From NCBI GenBank assembly GCA_003220535.1, contig QHSU01000062.1, positions 116,949 through 180,948 on the forward strand: 64,000 bases of DNA, written 5' to 3'. The notes below the pieces were generated by a model, which did not search any database, was not told the origin of the DNA, and worked only from the letters and a program-made list of their open reading frames with translations. The translations under genes and the position numbers were made by a program. Source of the DNA: Candidatus Rokuibacteriota bacterium. GTDB lineage: Bacteria; Methylomirabilota; Methylomirabilia; Rokubacteriales; CSP1-6. Below are positions 42,703 through 51,459 of the stretch, one piece after another. Every line of letters starts with the position of its first letter. The stretch's first letter is position 1.

Positions 42703-43992
42703 TTACATCGCGTTCAACGCGTCGTAGACGCCACGCTCGAACTGCCCGTAGAGCTTCACCGCGCGCTGGTCGGCGAAGGGGAGGATCTGCGTCATGATGA
42801 GCCCGGTGACGCGCTTGGTCGGGTCGAGCCAGTAGTAGGTGTTGAAGATGCCGCCCCAGCTCACCGTGCCGGCGCTCCGGCCGTTCGGCCCGGGCTGCAT
42901 GTTGAGCATGTAGCCCAGTCCCCATCGAATCTGGGCGCCGGGGAAGAAATCGACGTCGTTCGACCGGGCAGGATTCTCGGTCTTCATGATGCCGGCCGGA
43001 ATGTCGCCGGTATGGTTCCTGGCCATCAGCGCCACCGTCTCCCCTCGCAGCAGCCGCGCGCCGTTGAAGCTTCCCCCGTGCAGCAGCATCTGCAAGAACG
43101 TGAGGTAGTCGCGAGCGGTCGAATAGAGCGGGCCGCCGCCCGACCAGAACTCGGGGGTGAAGGGCGTCTCCAGCGGCTGTGGCACGAGCGTGCCATCAGC
43201 CTGACGCTGATGCACGCGGGCCTGGCGCGAGCGCTGCTCGTCCGAGGTGACGTACCCGCTGTCCTTCATGCCGAGCGGCGCAAAAATCTTGTCGCGAAAA
43301 TACGCGTCGAGCGACTGGCCGCTGGTCGCCTCGACGAGGCGCCCCACCCAGTCGACGTTGACGCCGTATTCCCATTTGTCGCCCGGGTCGAACACGAGCG
43401 GCAGGCGGATCGACGCGACCTTGCCGGTGGCGGTCGAGGGGATCCCCGAGGCCTTGACGTAGCGCACGGTGTTCGGGTCCCAGACCTCGTAGCTGAACCC
43501 GGCCGTGTGCGTCAGCAAATGGCGTAGCGTGATTGGCCGCTTCGCGGGCCGAAGCTTCGGCGTGCCGGCGGCGTCGAAGCCTTCCAGAACCTGGGGCGCG
43601 CCCAGTGCCGGGTCGATGTTGGGCACGGGCTCTTCGAGCTTGAGCTTGCCCTGCTCGACCAGCTGCATCGCCGCGACGGACGTGATCGCCTTGGTCATCG
43701 AGGCGATCCGGAAGACGGTGTCGAGCGTCATGGCCGGGCCCTTGTCGAGGGCGCGCACGCCGAACGCGCCTTCGTAGAGCAGGCCCCGGTCGGTCGCCGC
43801 CATCGCGACGACGCCGGGCACCTCCTTGGCGTCGACCGCCTGCCGGAGTACGGCGTCGATGCGACCGCGTTGCGCGGCGCCCGCCTGCGCGTGGGCTCGG
43901 CGAGAGACCGCTATGGTCCCGACGCCGACCGTCGTGGCGACGGCGACGGCCCCCTTCAAGAGATCCCGGCGGCTGTGCGTCATCGACGTCAT
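42703..43992 (-). CDS. Tat-exported serine hydrolase, beta-lactamase family
   Basis: This 429-residue protein has a twin-arginine signal (SRRDLLKGAVAVATTVGVGT, then AHAQA), so it is exported folded. The body is a class C beta-lactamase/family VIII esterase fold with the S-x-x-K in RIASMTKAITS, the tyrosine in WEYGVNVDW, LLTHTAGFSYE and a late VSWGGIFNTYYWLDP. The ATG at 43992 follows GGGAGGCAGCC. It shares its family with the gene at 18750 but has a different export signal and is clearly diverged. The substrate is unknown. Confidence 0.9.
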   Translation of the reverse strand: MTSMTHSRRDLLKGAVAVATTVGVGTIAVSRRAHAQAGAAQRGRIDAVLRQAVDAKEVPGVVAMAATDRGLLYEGAFGVRALDKGPAMTLDTVFRIASMTKAITSVAAMQLVEQGKLKLEEPVPNIDPALGAPQVLEGFDAAGTPKLRPAKRPITLRHLLTHTAGFSYEVWDPNTVRYVKASGIPSTATGKVASIRLPLVFDPGDKWEYGVNVDWVGRLVEATSGQSLDAYFRDKIFAPLGMKDSGYVTSDEQRSRQARVHQRQADGTLVPQPLETPFTPEFWSGGGPLYSTARDYLTFLQMLLHGGSFNGARLLRGETVALMARNHTGDIPAGIMKTENPARSNDVDFFPGAQIRWGLGYMLNMQPGPNGRSAGTVSWGGIFNTYYWLDPTKRVTGLIMTQILPFADQRAVKLYGQFERGVYDALNAM

Positions 43993-44164
43993 GGCTGCCT
44001 CCCCCGTGGACTGGTGTGACTGTGGTGCCGGGCAGGATGGCGCGTCGAAGAGACCAAAGTCAAGACGCGGATCGCCAAATCGCGAGGATTGCAATGCAGC
44101 ACCGGTTCTGTTGGAGTAGTGGCCCCTGAGGGCAACTCGGCGAAGGGGAACGGGAGGAGCCGAC

Positions 44165-44797
44165 ATGGCGAAGGGCACGTTGATCGCGGCGATGAGCATG
44201 GCGCAGGCCGCCGAGGACGAGTTCAATGACTGGTACGACACCGAGCACTTGCCGGAGCGCCAGCGTGTGCCGGGCTTCCTCGTGTGCCAGCGCTGGATCG
44301 GAGCGTTGGACCGGACGGTGTCGGTGGCGACGTACGACCTCGACGACGTCAAGGTGATGAAGAGCCCGGCCTATCTGGCGATCGGCGGCGAGAACCTGTC
44401 GCCGTGGTCCAAGCGCGTCACCAGCCGGGTCGAGCGCCTGCTGCGGTTCGAAGGCGATCAGATCCTGCCGGGCGACCAGCTCCCGCCCGCCAATGCCGGT
44501 GGGCTCCTGCTGAACGCGATGAACGTCGCGCCCGAATTCGAGGCCGAGTTCAACGAGTGGTACGACAAGGAGCACATCCCGGCGCTCAGCGCCGTCCCGG
44601 GCGTCCTGTGCGCCCGCCGCTTCCGCGGCACCAGCGGTAACCGCAAATACGTGGCGCTCTACCATCTCGCTTCGCCCGAGGTGCAGGAGTCGGCCGAGTG
44701 GAAGCAGGCACGGCAGAGCGACTGGACGAGCCGGCTGCAGCCGCATTTCCGCGATCACCTCCGCCTCGTCTGCCGTCGCTACGTTCGCGGCGGCTAG
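44165..44797 (+). CDS. Tandem dimeric alpha/beta-barrel (EthD-like) protein
   Basis: This 210-residue protein contains two copies of a ferredoxin-like barrel motif: EDEFNDWYDTEHLPERQRVP at about residues 18-37 and EAEFNEWYDKEHIPALSAVP at about 121-140, each followed by a hydrophobic strand. Such proteins are often labelled EthD-like or DUF4286-like. No catalytic role is known. The next gene, a CMD-family protein, starts 45 bp downstream, and a related one-domain barrel gene lies next to the other CMD gene at 58 kb. Confidence 0.75.
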   Translation: MAKGTLIAAMSMAQAAEDEFNDWYDTEHLPERQRVPGFLVCQRWIGALDRTVSVATYDLDDVKVMKSPAYLAIGGENLSPWSKRVTSRVERLLRFEGDQILPGDQLPPANAGGLLLNAMNVAPEFEAEFNEWYDKEHIPALSAVPGVLCARRFRGTSGNRKYVALYHLASPEVQESAEWKQARQSDWTSRLQPHFRDHLRLVCRRYVRGG

Positions 44798-44841
44798 CCC
44801 ATGAAGCGGCAAGGCACTCTCAACCTAGGAAGGAGCCCATC

Positions 44842-45390
44842 ATGCCGCGTGTCACTCCGATCACCGGCCGGTCCGACGTGCCCGCCGAGCACGCCAGCGT
44901 CGTCGACGCCGTGGTGAAGGTCTTCGGCGGCGTACGGGGACCGTTCAGCATGCTGCTTCACAGTCCCAAGCTGGCCGAGCGCATGCTCGGCCTGGTCACC
45001 TTCTTCCGCGACGAGAGCGTCACCGAGCCGAAGCTCCGTTCGGTCGCCATCCTGACCGCCGTGCGCGAGCGCGAGGCGGCGTACGTCTGGGCGGCCCAGG
45101 TCGCGGCGGCCCGGCGCAACGGCGTGGCCGAGGAGGTCATCGATCTCATCCGGGCGAAGGGCGACCCGGGCAAGCTGCCGGCCGAAGAGCGCGAGATCGT
45201 GACCTACGTTCGGCAGCTCATGCGCACCAACCGCATCGACCAGGCGGCCTTCGATGCCCTCAAGAAGCGCTACAGCGCGCAGTGGCTGGTCGAGCTGACG
45301 GCGGCCGCGAACTACTTCGGGCTCCTGTCGGGCGTCGTCAACGCGTTCGAGGTCGCCGCCCCACCCGACGGCGACAAGATGCCGGTCTAG
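44842..45390 (+). CDS. Carboxymuconolactone decarboxylase (CMD) family protein without redox cysteines
   Basis: This 182-residue protein has the CMD/AhpD helical pattern: GPFSMLLHSPKLAERMLGLV, LRSVAILTAVREREAAYVW, AQVAAARRNGVAEEVIDLI and VELTAAANYFGLLSGVVNAF. The usual CxxC is replaced by YVWAAQ, so the peroxidase/disulfide function of AhpD is not expected; it is closer to the decarboxylase-like branch. The ATG at 44842 has AAGGAG. A double-hairpin repeat begins 13 bases after its stop. Confidence 0.85.
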   Translation: MPRVTPITGRSDVPAEHASVVDAVVKVFGGVRGPFSMLLHSPKLAERMLGLVTFFRDESVTEPKLRSVAILTAVREREAAYVWAAQVAAARRNGVAEEVIDLIRAKGDPGKLPAEEREIVTYVRQLMRTNRIDQAAFDALKKRYSAQWLVELTAAANYFGLLSGVVNAFEVAAPPDGDKMPV

Positions 45391-45403
45391 CGCACACACG
45401 GAA

Positions 45404-45473
45404 ATCGAGGCGCGTCCCGGGTTGCCCGGGGCGCGCCGAGCGTTGGGGTCTGGGGGCCATGTCGGGCCCCCAG
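45404..45473 (+). repeat. Double-hairpin repeat element, copy A
   Basis: Two perfect stems sit in tandem. Hairpin 1 pairs 45409-45421 with 45425-45437 (13 bp, loop TTG); hairpin 2 pairs 45450-45458 with 45465-45473 (9 bp, loop ATGTCG). The spacer CCGAGCGTTGGGG is shared with copy B at 57971-58035. The element lies just 3' of the CMD gene and ends directly before the AAGGAG ribosome site of the LLM gene. It could be a terminator, an attenuator or a mobile repeat. Confidence 0.75.
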
Positions 45474-45489
45474 TAAGGAGAATCGATCG

Positions 45490-46338
45490 ATGGACTTCGG
45501 CGCGGCGATCTTTTTCACGGACTACTCGATGGGACCGGCCGAGCTCGGCCGAGCGCTGGAAGAGCGCGGGTTCGGCTCGCTCTGGGCGCCGGAGCACTCA
45601 CACATCCCGCTGTCGCGCCGCTCCCCGTTTCCGCAGGGCGGTGATCTACCGAAGAAGTACTACGACGTGATGGACCCCTTCGTGACGCTCGCCGCCGCCG
45701 CCGCGGCCACCACGCGGCTGCAGGTCGCCACCGGGGTATGCCTGGTGGTGCAGCGCGATCCGATCCAGACCGCCAAGCAGGTCGCGAGCCTCGATCAGAT
45801 CTCCGGCGGGCGGTTTCTCTTCGGGATCGGCGCCGGCTGGAACGCCGAGGAGATGGCCGACCACGGGACGGACTTCAAGGTGCGCTTCCGGGTGATGCGT
45901 GAGCGCGTCGAGGCGATGAAGGCGATCTGGACGAAGTCGAAGCCGGAATACAACGGCGAGTTCGTGAAGTTTCCGCCAATGATGACCTGGCCGAAGCCCC
46001 TGCAGAAGCCCCATCCCCCGGTGATCGTGGGCGGCGCCTTCCCCTACGGAGCGCGACGTGCGATCGCCTTCGGCGATGGATGGATGCCGCACGCTCGCCG
46101 GCCCGAATACGGCGACGTGCTCGGTCTGCTGCCGGATTTCCGCAAGCTGGTCGCCGAGGCCGGGCGTGATGCGGCGACGCTCCCGATCACGATCTTCGGC
46201 GTGCCGGAAGACGGCGAGCTCATCAAGCGCTATCGCGATGCCGGCGTCGCTCGCCTGGTGTTCAACCTGTCGCCGGCGAAGGCCGACGAGGCGCTACCGG
46301 TGCTCGACCGCTGTGCGGCGCTGATGCGTCGGGCGTAG
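45490..46338 (+). CDS. LLM class F420-dependent-type oxidoreductase
   Basis: This 282-residue protein belongs to the luciferase-like superfamily, in the group annotated as TIGR03619-type F420-dependent enzymes. Signatures are ALEERGFGSLWAPEHSHIPL, TTRLQVATGVCLVVQRDPIQ, LDQISGGRFLFGIGAGWNAE and KPHPPVIVGGAFPYGARRAI. No F420 synthesis genes are in view, so the cofactor is presumed. Its ribosome site AAGGAG abuts a strong hairpin, which might affect translation. Confidence 0.88.
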   Translation: MDFGAAIFFTDYSMGPAELGRALEERGFGSLWAPEHSHIPLSRRSPFPQGGDLPKKYYDVMDPFVTLAAAAAATTRLQVATGVCLVVQRDPIQTAKQVASLDQISGGRFLFGIGAGWNAEEMADHGTDFKVRFRVMRERVEAMKAIWTKSKPEYNGEFVKFPPMMTWPKPLQKPHPPVIVGGAFPYGARRAIAFGDGWMPHARRPEYGDVLGLLPDFRKLVAEAGRDAATLPITIFGVPEDGELIKRYRDAGVARLVFNLSPAKADEALPVLDRCAALMRRA

Positions 46339-46348
46339 CCCGGGACCG

Positions 46349-47143
46349 TCACGACCGGCCGCGTCGCGTGAGCTGCTCGCGCTCGGCAGGTTTCCACGGC
46401 AGCGACTTCTCCTGTGCCGCCCGCGCGCACCAACCCGGGTCGAAGTCGCAGGCGCGGAGGAAGGCCTGCTTGGCGGCCTCGAGCCGGCCGGCGCGGAGCG
46501 CGACGGTGCCGACCGCATAGGATCGGGCTCCGCACGGCCCAGGCTCGGGGCGCCGGCAGCGACGCTCGTCGAGCACGCGGGCGGCGCGCTCCTCCCAGGG
46601 CGTCGGCAGCGCGGTCGCCGCGCGCTCCGACGACTCGAGGAGCTGGGTGACGATCTTCTCGCACGCCAGGTCGTTGCCGAGACGGCAGGGCCGGAGCCGC
46701 GCGTCGTCGCCGAAGAACCAGATCGCGCCGAGCGTGAGCGAGGCTGCCAGGCCGGTGAGCGGCACCAGATCGATCGCTCCGAATCTGGACGCGCGGGGCG
46801 CGCGCCGCACCAGCAGGAAGAGCAGGGCTATCGCGGCCGCGGTGATGGCGAGGCCCAGCAAGTAGAAGTGCATCACCAGGCCTTCGTCCGTACGCGACGA
46901 TCCGGACGTGCTATAGCCGGCCACGACGCCGCCGCCGATGCCGAGCAGCGTCGCGCCGAGTCCGGCGCGCGCGACGAGGCTGGCGGCGCGCGACCGTCCC
47001 CACACGCCCACCCCGATGGCGACGAGCAAGATGCCGAGGGCGACGAACGGCGGCTCGCGCTCGAAAGCCGCGCCGCCGCTCGCGACGTACGCCAGGGAGC
47101 CCGCGCCGGTCAGGACCAGGATCGCGCCGACGATGATGCGCAT
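46349..47143 (-). CDS. Membrane protein of unknown function with C-terminal cysteine-rich domain
   Basis: This 264-residue protein has four to five hydrophobic segments in the first 140 residues (for example IIVGAILVLTGAGSLAYVAS, FVALGILLVAIGVGVWG, LGLAITAAAIALLFLLV and LTGLAASLTLGAIWFFG). A soluble tail of about 120 residues follows with paired cysteines (LRPCRLGNDLACEK, DERRCRRPEPGPCG, FLRACDFDPGWCARA), reminiscent of a Sel1/TPR-like helical repeat held by disulfides. No family is recognised. It is divergent from the WD40 lipoprotein by 30 bp. Confidence 0.68.
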   Translation of the reverse strand: MRIIVGAILVLTGAGSLAYVASGGAAFEREPPFVALGILLVAIGVGVWGRSRAASLVARAGLGATLLGIGGGVVAGYSTSGSSRTDEGLVMHFYLLGLAITAAAIALLFLLVRRAPRASRFGAIDLVPLTGLAASLTLGAIWFFGDDARLRPCRLGNDLACEKIVTQLLESSERAATALPTPWEERAARVLDERRCRRPEPGPCGARSYAVGTVALRAGRLEAAKQAFLRACDFDPGWCARAAQEKSLPWKPAEREQLTRRGRS

Positions 47144-47173
47144 TCGCGTGATTATCGCTTACAGTTGATCGAC

Positions 47174-48232
47174 ATGTGTCCCCGGGGCTCGATGGTGCGC
47201 GCGGTCAGCGTCGCCGTCGCGCTGTCGCTCACCGGCTGCTCGGACAGCCCGCCGCCCGTCACCGCCGAGAAGGTCCTCGACGTGCCGGGTCTCCAAGCGG
47301 TCGTGAACGCCGTCGCCCTCAGCCCGGACGGCAGCGTCGTGGCGGTCGGCGATCTCGACGGCGACCTCGTCACGCGCGAGGTGCCGTCCGGCGCCGAGCG
47401 CTGGAAGGTGCGCGTGCACGCGCGCGGCGCCGCTCGCCGCATCGACGGGCTGGTCTTCTCCCAGGACGGCTCGCTGCTGGCCTCGACCGGACACGATGCG
47501 CGCACGGTCGAGCTGTGGCAAGTGTTGACGGGACGCCAGGCCGCCGTGCTCGACATCCGCGATAGCCGCGCAGCCGCGTTCCATCCGACCGAGCGCACGC
47601 TCGTCGTCGGAGGGGCGGCGACGGTCCACGTGGTCGACGTGGATCGTGGGGAGATCGCCCGCACGCTCGCGAACGCGCACGGGGGAGACGGCGTCTACGG
47701 GGTGGCGTTCTCCTCGGCCGGGCAGGTGCTGGCCACGGTTTCGGACCAGGGCTCCCTCAAGCTCTGGAGCTGGCCAGCGCTCTCGCTGCGAGCGTCGGTG
47801 TCGATGTCGAAATCGCTCGAGCCGATGGCGCCCGTCTCGCTCGCCCTGGGGCGCCAGGGGACGCGCGCCGCCGCGAACGGCATCCTCGGCACGGTGCACA
47901 TCGTGGACGTCGCGAAGGAACGTGAGGAGCGGACGTTCGCCAACACGCCGGAGGCGCCCGGCCACGGCATGCACGCCGAGATGCGCCGGTCGCTGGCGTT
48001 CACCCAGGACGGCGCCTGGCTCTTCGCGCCCGACCTGCACGACCGGGGCCTGCGCATCTTGCACGTGGCGAGCGGCAAGGCGTACCCGGTCTTCCGGGGC
48101 GACGGACCGTTCTACAAGGCGATGTCGATCGCGGTTCCGGCGAGCATGGTGGCGCTGCTTCGCCCCGGCGACGACCAGGGCCGAGGGCCGTACGGCCTCG
48201 AGGTCTGGCGATTGACCTACCGGGCGCCGTAG
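47174..48232 (+). CDS. WD40-repeat lipoprotein
   Basis: This 352-residue protein has a lipoprotein signal (AVSVAVALSLTGC) and about six WD40-like blades, such as VVNAVALSPDGSVVAVGDLD, GLVFSQDGSLLASTGHDART, VYGVAFSSAGQVLATVSDQG and RSLAFTQDGAWLFAPDLHDR. It is probably anchored in the outer or inner membrane facing the periplasm and serves as a binding scaffold. The ATG at 47174 is used; another ATG six codons later is possible. No partner can be named. Confidence 0.83.
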   Translation: MCPRGSMVRAVSVAVALSLTGCSDSPPPVTAEKVLDVPGLQAVVNAVALSPDGSVVAVGDLDGDLVTREVPSGAERWKVRVHARGAARRIDGLVFSQDGSLLASTGHDARTVELWQVLTGRQAAVLDIRDSRAAAFHPTERTLVVGGAATVHVVDVDRGEIARTLANAHGGDGVYGVAFSSAGQVLATVSDQGSLKLWSWPALSLRASVSMSKSLEPMAPVSLALGRQGTRAAANGILGTVHIVDVAKEREERTFANTPEAPGHGMHAEMRRSLAFTQDGAWLFAPDLHDRGLRILHVASGKAYPVFRGDGPFYKAMSIAVPASMVALLRPGDDQGRGPYGLEVWRLTYRAP

Positions 48233-48301
48233 CGCCCGGTCGAGCTCATCGGTCCGGCGGCGTACCCCGCGGTTCGAGGGCGGCGCTGAAGCCCACCGGT
48301 G

Positions 48302-49000
48302 TCACGACGTCAGCAGCCGCTCGTGGAGCGCGCTCAGGATTTCGGCGATCCCGGCGCGCGCCCACACGTCGAAGAAGGGGGAGTCGAGCAGCGTCGCGAT
48401 GTCGCGGCCGCCGCGCGCCTTCGCCTGCTCCTCCGTCTCGCCGGCACGCGCTGCGCGCAGGTGACCGATCACGCGGTCTTTGTGGTAGACGGCGGGATAC
48501 TCGACGTAGCGGTACAGCTCGACGAAGTCCTTCGTGAAGAACACGGCGACGGGAATCGTGGCGAACTTCTGGCCCTTCTTCTCGTTCGCGTATTCCAGGA
48601 CGAGATCGGTGTTGCCGCCCGCCGCGGGATCGGGCAGCCCCTTGAGCAGCATCGCGTCCGCGTCGCGGGTGAAGATTCGTAGCTCGAGGCCCCCGGCCTC
48701 GGCCAGGCGCGCCAGGTACGGCACGTCGCGCCGACAGTCGGACGACCAGTCCTCTGAGATCACCAGCACCTTCGCGGGCCCGCGCGGCTGCGCGGCCAGC
48801 CACCGGATGGCCGCCGTCTGCTCGTCGCTGAGCTGCGCCTTCGCGTGGCGTTCGCGGAGGAAGCCGCTCCAGTCGACGCGCGGGCGGACCAGGCTGAACC
48901 GCCGGACGTCGAACCCCTCGCGGCCGAGGTTCTCGGGCGAGCCGGTGAACTTCACGTAGTCGCCGAAGGTCATCCCTTTGGCGAAGCGCTCGGGCGTCAC
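48302..49000 (-). CDS. Thioredoxin-like fold protein
   Basis: This 232-residue protein has a thioredoxin-like central part: KVLVISEDWSSDCRRDVPYL, LELRIFTRDADAMLLKGL and KFATIPVAVFFTKDFVELYR with the cis-proline of the fold. The redox site usually W-C-x-x-C reads WSSDC, keeping a single cysteine. Its GTG at 49000 overlaps the stop of the amidohydrolase (GTGA), so translation is coupled. Proteins of this kind accompany amidohydrolases in several soil bacteria, but a role is not known. Confidence 0.78.
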   Translation of the reverse strand: MTPERFAKGMTFGDYVKFTGSPENLGREGFDVRRFSLVRPRVDWSGFLRERHAKAQLSDEQTAAIRWLAAQPRGPAKVLVISEDWSSDCRRDVPYLARLAEAGGLELRIFTRDADAMLLKGLPDPAAGGNTDLVLEYANEKKGQKFATIPVAVFFTKDFVELYRYVEYPAVYHKDRVIGHLRAARAGETEEQAKARGGRDIATLLDSPFFDVWARAGIAEILSALHERLLTS

Positions 49001-49998
49001 GACAGCCTCAGCAGGGACTCGAGGTTGCGCCAGAGGATCTTCTCCTTCTCGTCCTGGCTGAGCGTCGTGAGCCCTTGCACCCAGGTGACCGGCGAGGGAT
49101 GCCACGGCACGAAGGGCCAGTCGCTGCCGAGCACCACGTGGTCGACGCCGACTTCGTCGAGCAGGAAGCGGAGCGCCTTCTCGCTGCCGACCACCGTGTC
49201 GTAGTAGAGGCGTCGCTGGTAACCGCTCGGCGGTTGCTGGATGCTGCGACGCTCGACGGGGGTGCCCTGCCAGCCCCGGTCCAGGCGCCCCATCGCGAAG
49301 CAGGCCGGGCCGCCGCCGTGCGCGATGCACACCTTGAGATCGGGACAGGCGTCGAGGACGCCGCCGAAGATCAGGACCGCGACCACGATCGCGTCCTCGA
49401 CGATGACGCCGAGGCTGTTGAAGAGCCCGTAGCGGGTCGTGCGCTGCATCATGAAATTGTGCTGCGGCTGCGGGTGGAAGAAGAGCACCGCCCCCAGCGC
49501 CTCGGCCGCCTTGAACAGCGGCAGGAATTTCGGCTCGTCCCAGTTCTCGCCGTTCACCACCGTGTCGAGCTCGGCGCCTTTCAGACCGAGGACGGTCGCC
49601 GCGCGCTCGAGCTCGTCGATCGCCGCCTTCACGTCCTGCACGGGCAGGGTGGCGAGTCCCGCGAACCGCCGAGGCCACTGCCGCGCCATCGCGGCGATCT
49701 CGTCGTTGACGTCGCGCGCCAGCGCCCGCCCCTGCGCCGAGTCGAGGTGGTAACCGAAGAACGGTGTGTGGATGGAGACCACCTGCACGTCCACGCCCTG
49801 CGCGTCCATGTCTTTGAGCCGTTCTTCCGGCGTGAAGCGCACCTTGGGCGAGGTGAAGCTCGTGCGCTTGCCGCCGCCCACCATGGAGCCGACGCCGTCG
49901 CCCACTTCGTGACGGAAGCCGTACCAGTCTCTGTGGGCGTCTGCGGCCTGCCACAGGGATCGCGGCACGAGATGCGCGTGGATGTCGATGGTTCTCAT
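48997..49998 (-). CDS. ACMSD-like amidohydrolase
   Basis: This 333-residue protein is a metal-dependent amidohydrolase of the 2-amino-3-carboxymuconate-6-semialdehyde decarboxylase type. Metal-site motifs are MRTIDIHAHLVP (H7, H9), LFFHPQPQH, CIAHGGGPACF and LGSDWPFVPW (D). Members decarboxylate or hydrolyse ring-cleavage products of aromatic breakdown. The ATG at 49998 follows a GGGAGGACGCC site. It is upstream of and overlapping the thioredoxin-like gene and downstream of the zinc-ribbon gene, all leftward. Confidence 0.9.
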   Translation of the reverse strand: MRTIDIHAHLVPRSLWQAADAHRDWYGFRHEVGDGVGSMVGGGKRTSFTSPKVRFTPEERLKDMDAQGVDVQVVSIHTPFFGYHLDSAQGRALARDVNDEIAAMARQWPRRFAGLATLPVQDVKAAIDELERAATVLGLKGAELDTVVNGENWDEPKFLPLFKAAEALGAVLFFHPQPQHNFMMQRTTRYGLFNSLGVIVEDAIVVAVLIFGGVLDACPDLKVCIAHGGGPACFAMGRLDRGWQGTPVERRSIQQPPSGYQRRLYYDTVVGSEKALRFLLDEVGVDHVVLGSDWPFVPWHPSPVTWVQGLTTLSQDEKEKILWRNLESLLRLS

Positions 49999-50027
49999 GG
50001 AGGCGTCCTCCCGGAAGGCTGGCCCGG

Positions 50028-50432
50028 CTACCTCTTGAAGAGGTTGTCGAAGCCGCGGCGGATGTCGCCGGGCCGCGTCGAGTCGGGCGAGGCGTCCCGC
50101 TCGACCGTCACTCGGAGCGAGAACATGGGGCACTCGTTGCGCGCGTTCTTGTCGGCCAGGCGCTCCGCGATGGGCTGCGCGCACTCGAAGCGCCGGCTCG
50201 TGTCGAAGTGGGTGCATTGCCGGCAGGCATGGATGGCGGCCCGGCAGTTCGGGCACTGCTCGAGCGACGCCGTCGCGATCGGCAGGACGGCGCCGCACGC
50301 CCCGCAACGGGAGACGGTGTGTTTGGCGAGCATCGCGCCGGTCCGTGGAGCGTCGGCGGCCGGTGGCTCTCGTCGACGCGGCTCGGCGTCCTGAGGTCGA
50401 TAGCCTTGCTGACGGTACTTTCGATCGGCCAT
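50028..50432 (-). CDS. Small zinc-ribbon protein
   Basis: This 134-residue protein has two zinc-ribbon-like cysteine pairs, RCGACGAVLP and QCPNCRAAIHACRQC, followed by THFDTSRRFECAQPI and NECPMFSLRV. The N-terminal 30 residues are basic and probably disordered. No catalytic domain is seen. Many amidohydrolase operons of this lineage seem to carry such small Cys-rich proteins, but no function is established. Its start overlaps the start region of the rightward ATPase remnant by 2 bases. Confidence 0.75.
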   Translation of the reverse strand: MADRKYRQQGYRPQDAEPRRREPPAADAPRTGAMLAKHTVSRCGACGAVLPIATASLEQCPNCRAAIHACRQCTHFDTSRRFECAQPIAERLADKNARNECPMFSLRVTVERDASPDSTRPGDIRRGFDNLFKR

Positions 50433-50730
50433 GCTTGAGATAAGATCGCAGGACTGTGTTCATCAGGTCAAGCGAAGGCTCACGCTGAGCTCCACCACCG
50501 CGGCCCCGGCGCTGCTCGAGCGGGAGGCGCCCCTGGAGGCCCTGACGATGGGGCTCCGCGAGGCGGCGACCGGCGACGGCCGCATCGCGCTGGTCTACGG
50601 CGAGGCGGGGATCGGCAAGACGTCGCTGCTCGTTGCAACATCTCCGCGAGCGCTCACCGTCCCTCGTCGTCCTCGAAGACCCGCACTGGGCCGACGAGGC
50701 GACGCTCGACCTGGTCAGGAGGCCCGCCGG
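50431..50730 (+). pseudogene. Remnant of an AAA ATPase regulator (LuxR/adenylate-cyclase type)
   Basis: The first frame gives LLEREAPLEALTMGLREAAT and the Walker A segment VYGEAGIGKTSLL, typical of the MalT/LuxR or adenylate-cyclase-linked AAA domain. Immediately afterwards another frame gives LRERSPSLVVLEDPHWADEA and TLDLVR, the Walker B region that normally follows about 60-70 residues later. The sequence between A and B and everything after B are missing, so it is an internally deleted, truncated gene. The rest up to 50888 holds no recognisable gene. Confidence 0.7.
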
Positions 50731-50888
50731 CTGGCCAGCCGACACGGACTGGCGCGCCAGGATGGGGAGGCGGCGCGCCCCCAATAGGGAGGGTTTCCCG
50801 ATGCGGCGCCGAGCCCTCGCGTGTAGTCTGGCGGCATCACCGGAGCAGCCGAGCCGGAATGCTCGCGCCGCCGAAAGGAGATCCCACA

Positions 50889-51161
50889 ATGCCACGCTAC
50901 ATGGTCGAGCGCACGTTTCCCGATGGTCTTGCCCTCCCCGCCAACGAGACAGGTGCGCAGGCCTGTCTCACCGTGATCGGCGTCAACGCCGAAGACAACG
51001 TGACGTGGGTGCATTCGTACGTCACCCCGGACAAGAAGAAGACCTTCTGCATCTACGACGCGCCCAACCCCGAAGCGATCCGACGCGTGGCCACGCGCAA
51101 CAAGCTGCCGGTCGACCGGATCACGGAGGTCAGGGTGCTCGACCCGTACTTCCACCGGTAG
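50889..51161 (+). CDS. DUF4242 family protein (SCO4226-like, nickel-binding)
   Basis: This 90-residue protein matches the DUF4242 pattern: MPRYMVERTFPDGL, GVNAEDNVTWVHSYVTPDKK, KTFCIYDAPNPEAIRRVATR and a terminal IDR-like VDRITEVRVLDPYF. A Streptomyces relative, SCO4226, binds nickel as a ferredoxin-like fold protein. The ATG at 50889 follows AAAGGAG. It stands alone between a gene remnant and the repair group. Confidence 0.85.
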   Translation: MPRYMVERTFPDGLALPANETGAQACLTVIGVNAEDNVTWVHSYVTPDKKKTFCIYDAPNPEAIRRVATRNKLPVDRITEVRVLDPYFHR

Positions 51162-51214
51162 TCGGCCGGGCGCGTGGGCCCTCGCATACCTCGTGGTCGT
51201 GGCCGGGCTGAGCC

Positions 51215-51307
51215 GACCACGGCTGGGAATACATTCGCGCGGCCGAGCTGTTCGACACGAAACTCGATATGGAGCGGGTGGCAGGCTTCCGGCCGCACGC
51301 GGCGTAG
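51215..51307 (+). pseudogene. Possible C-terminal gene fragment
   Basis: An open frame without a start encodes DHGWEYIRAAELFDTKLDME and RVAGFRPHAA before TAG at 51305. The composition is protein-like, but no family is recognised and a stop lies just upstream. It is probably debris of a lost gene. Confidence 0.25.
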
Positions 51308-51338
51308 GCGGGCGCTCGGTCCGGTTCCTCGGCAGAGT

Positions 51339-51386
51339 CGCGCCCTGGCCGGCGGGGCCCAGCCCCGCGCCGGCCTGCGGCGCGCC
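51339..51386 (-). repeat. Palindromic dispersed repeat, copy in inverted orientation
   Basis: The minus strand matches the repeat at 38310 and 63368: GCGCGCCGCAGGCCG, then GCGGGGC-TGG-GCCCCGC and CGGCC. It lies about 75 bases before the PolX gene. Confidence 0.65.
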
Positions 51387-51459
51387 CCGCGCCGGTCCTT
51401 ACGCTGACACAATGCGTCGCGCCATGGGACACTCCAGAGGAGCGGAGAGTCCGGAGAAC

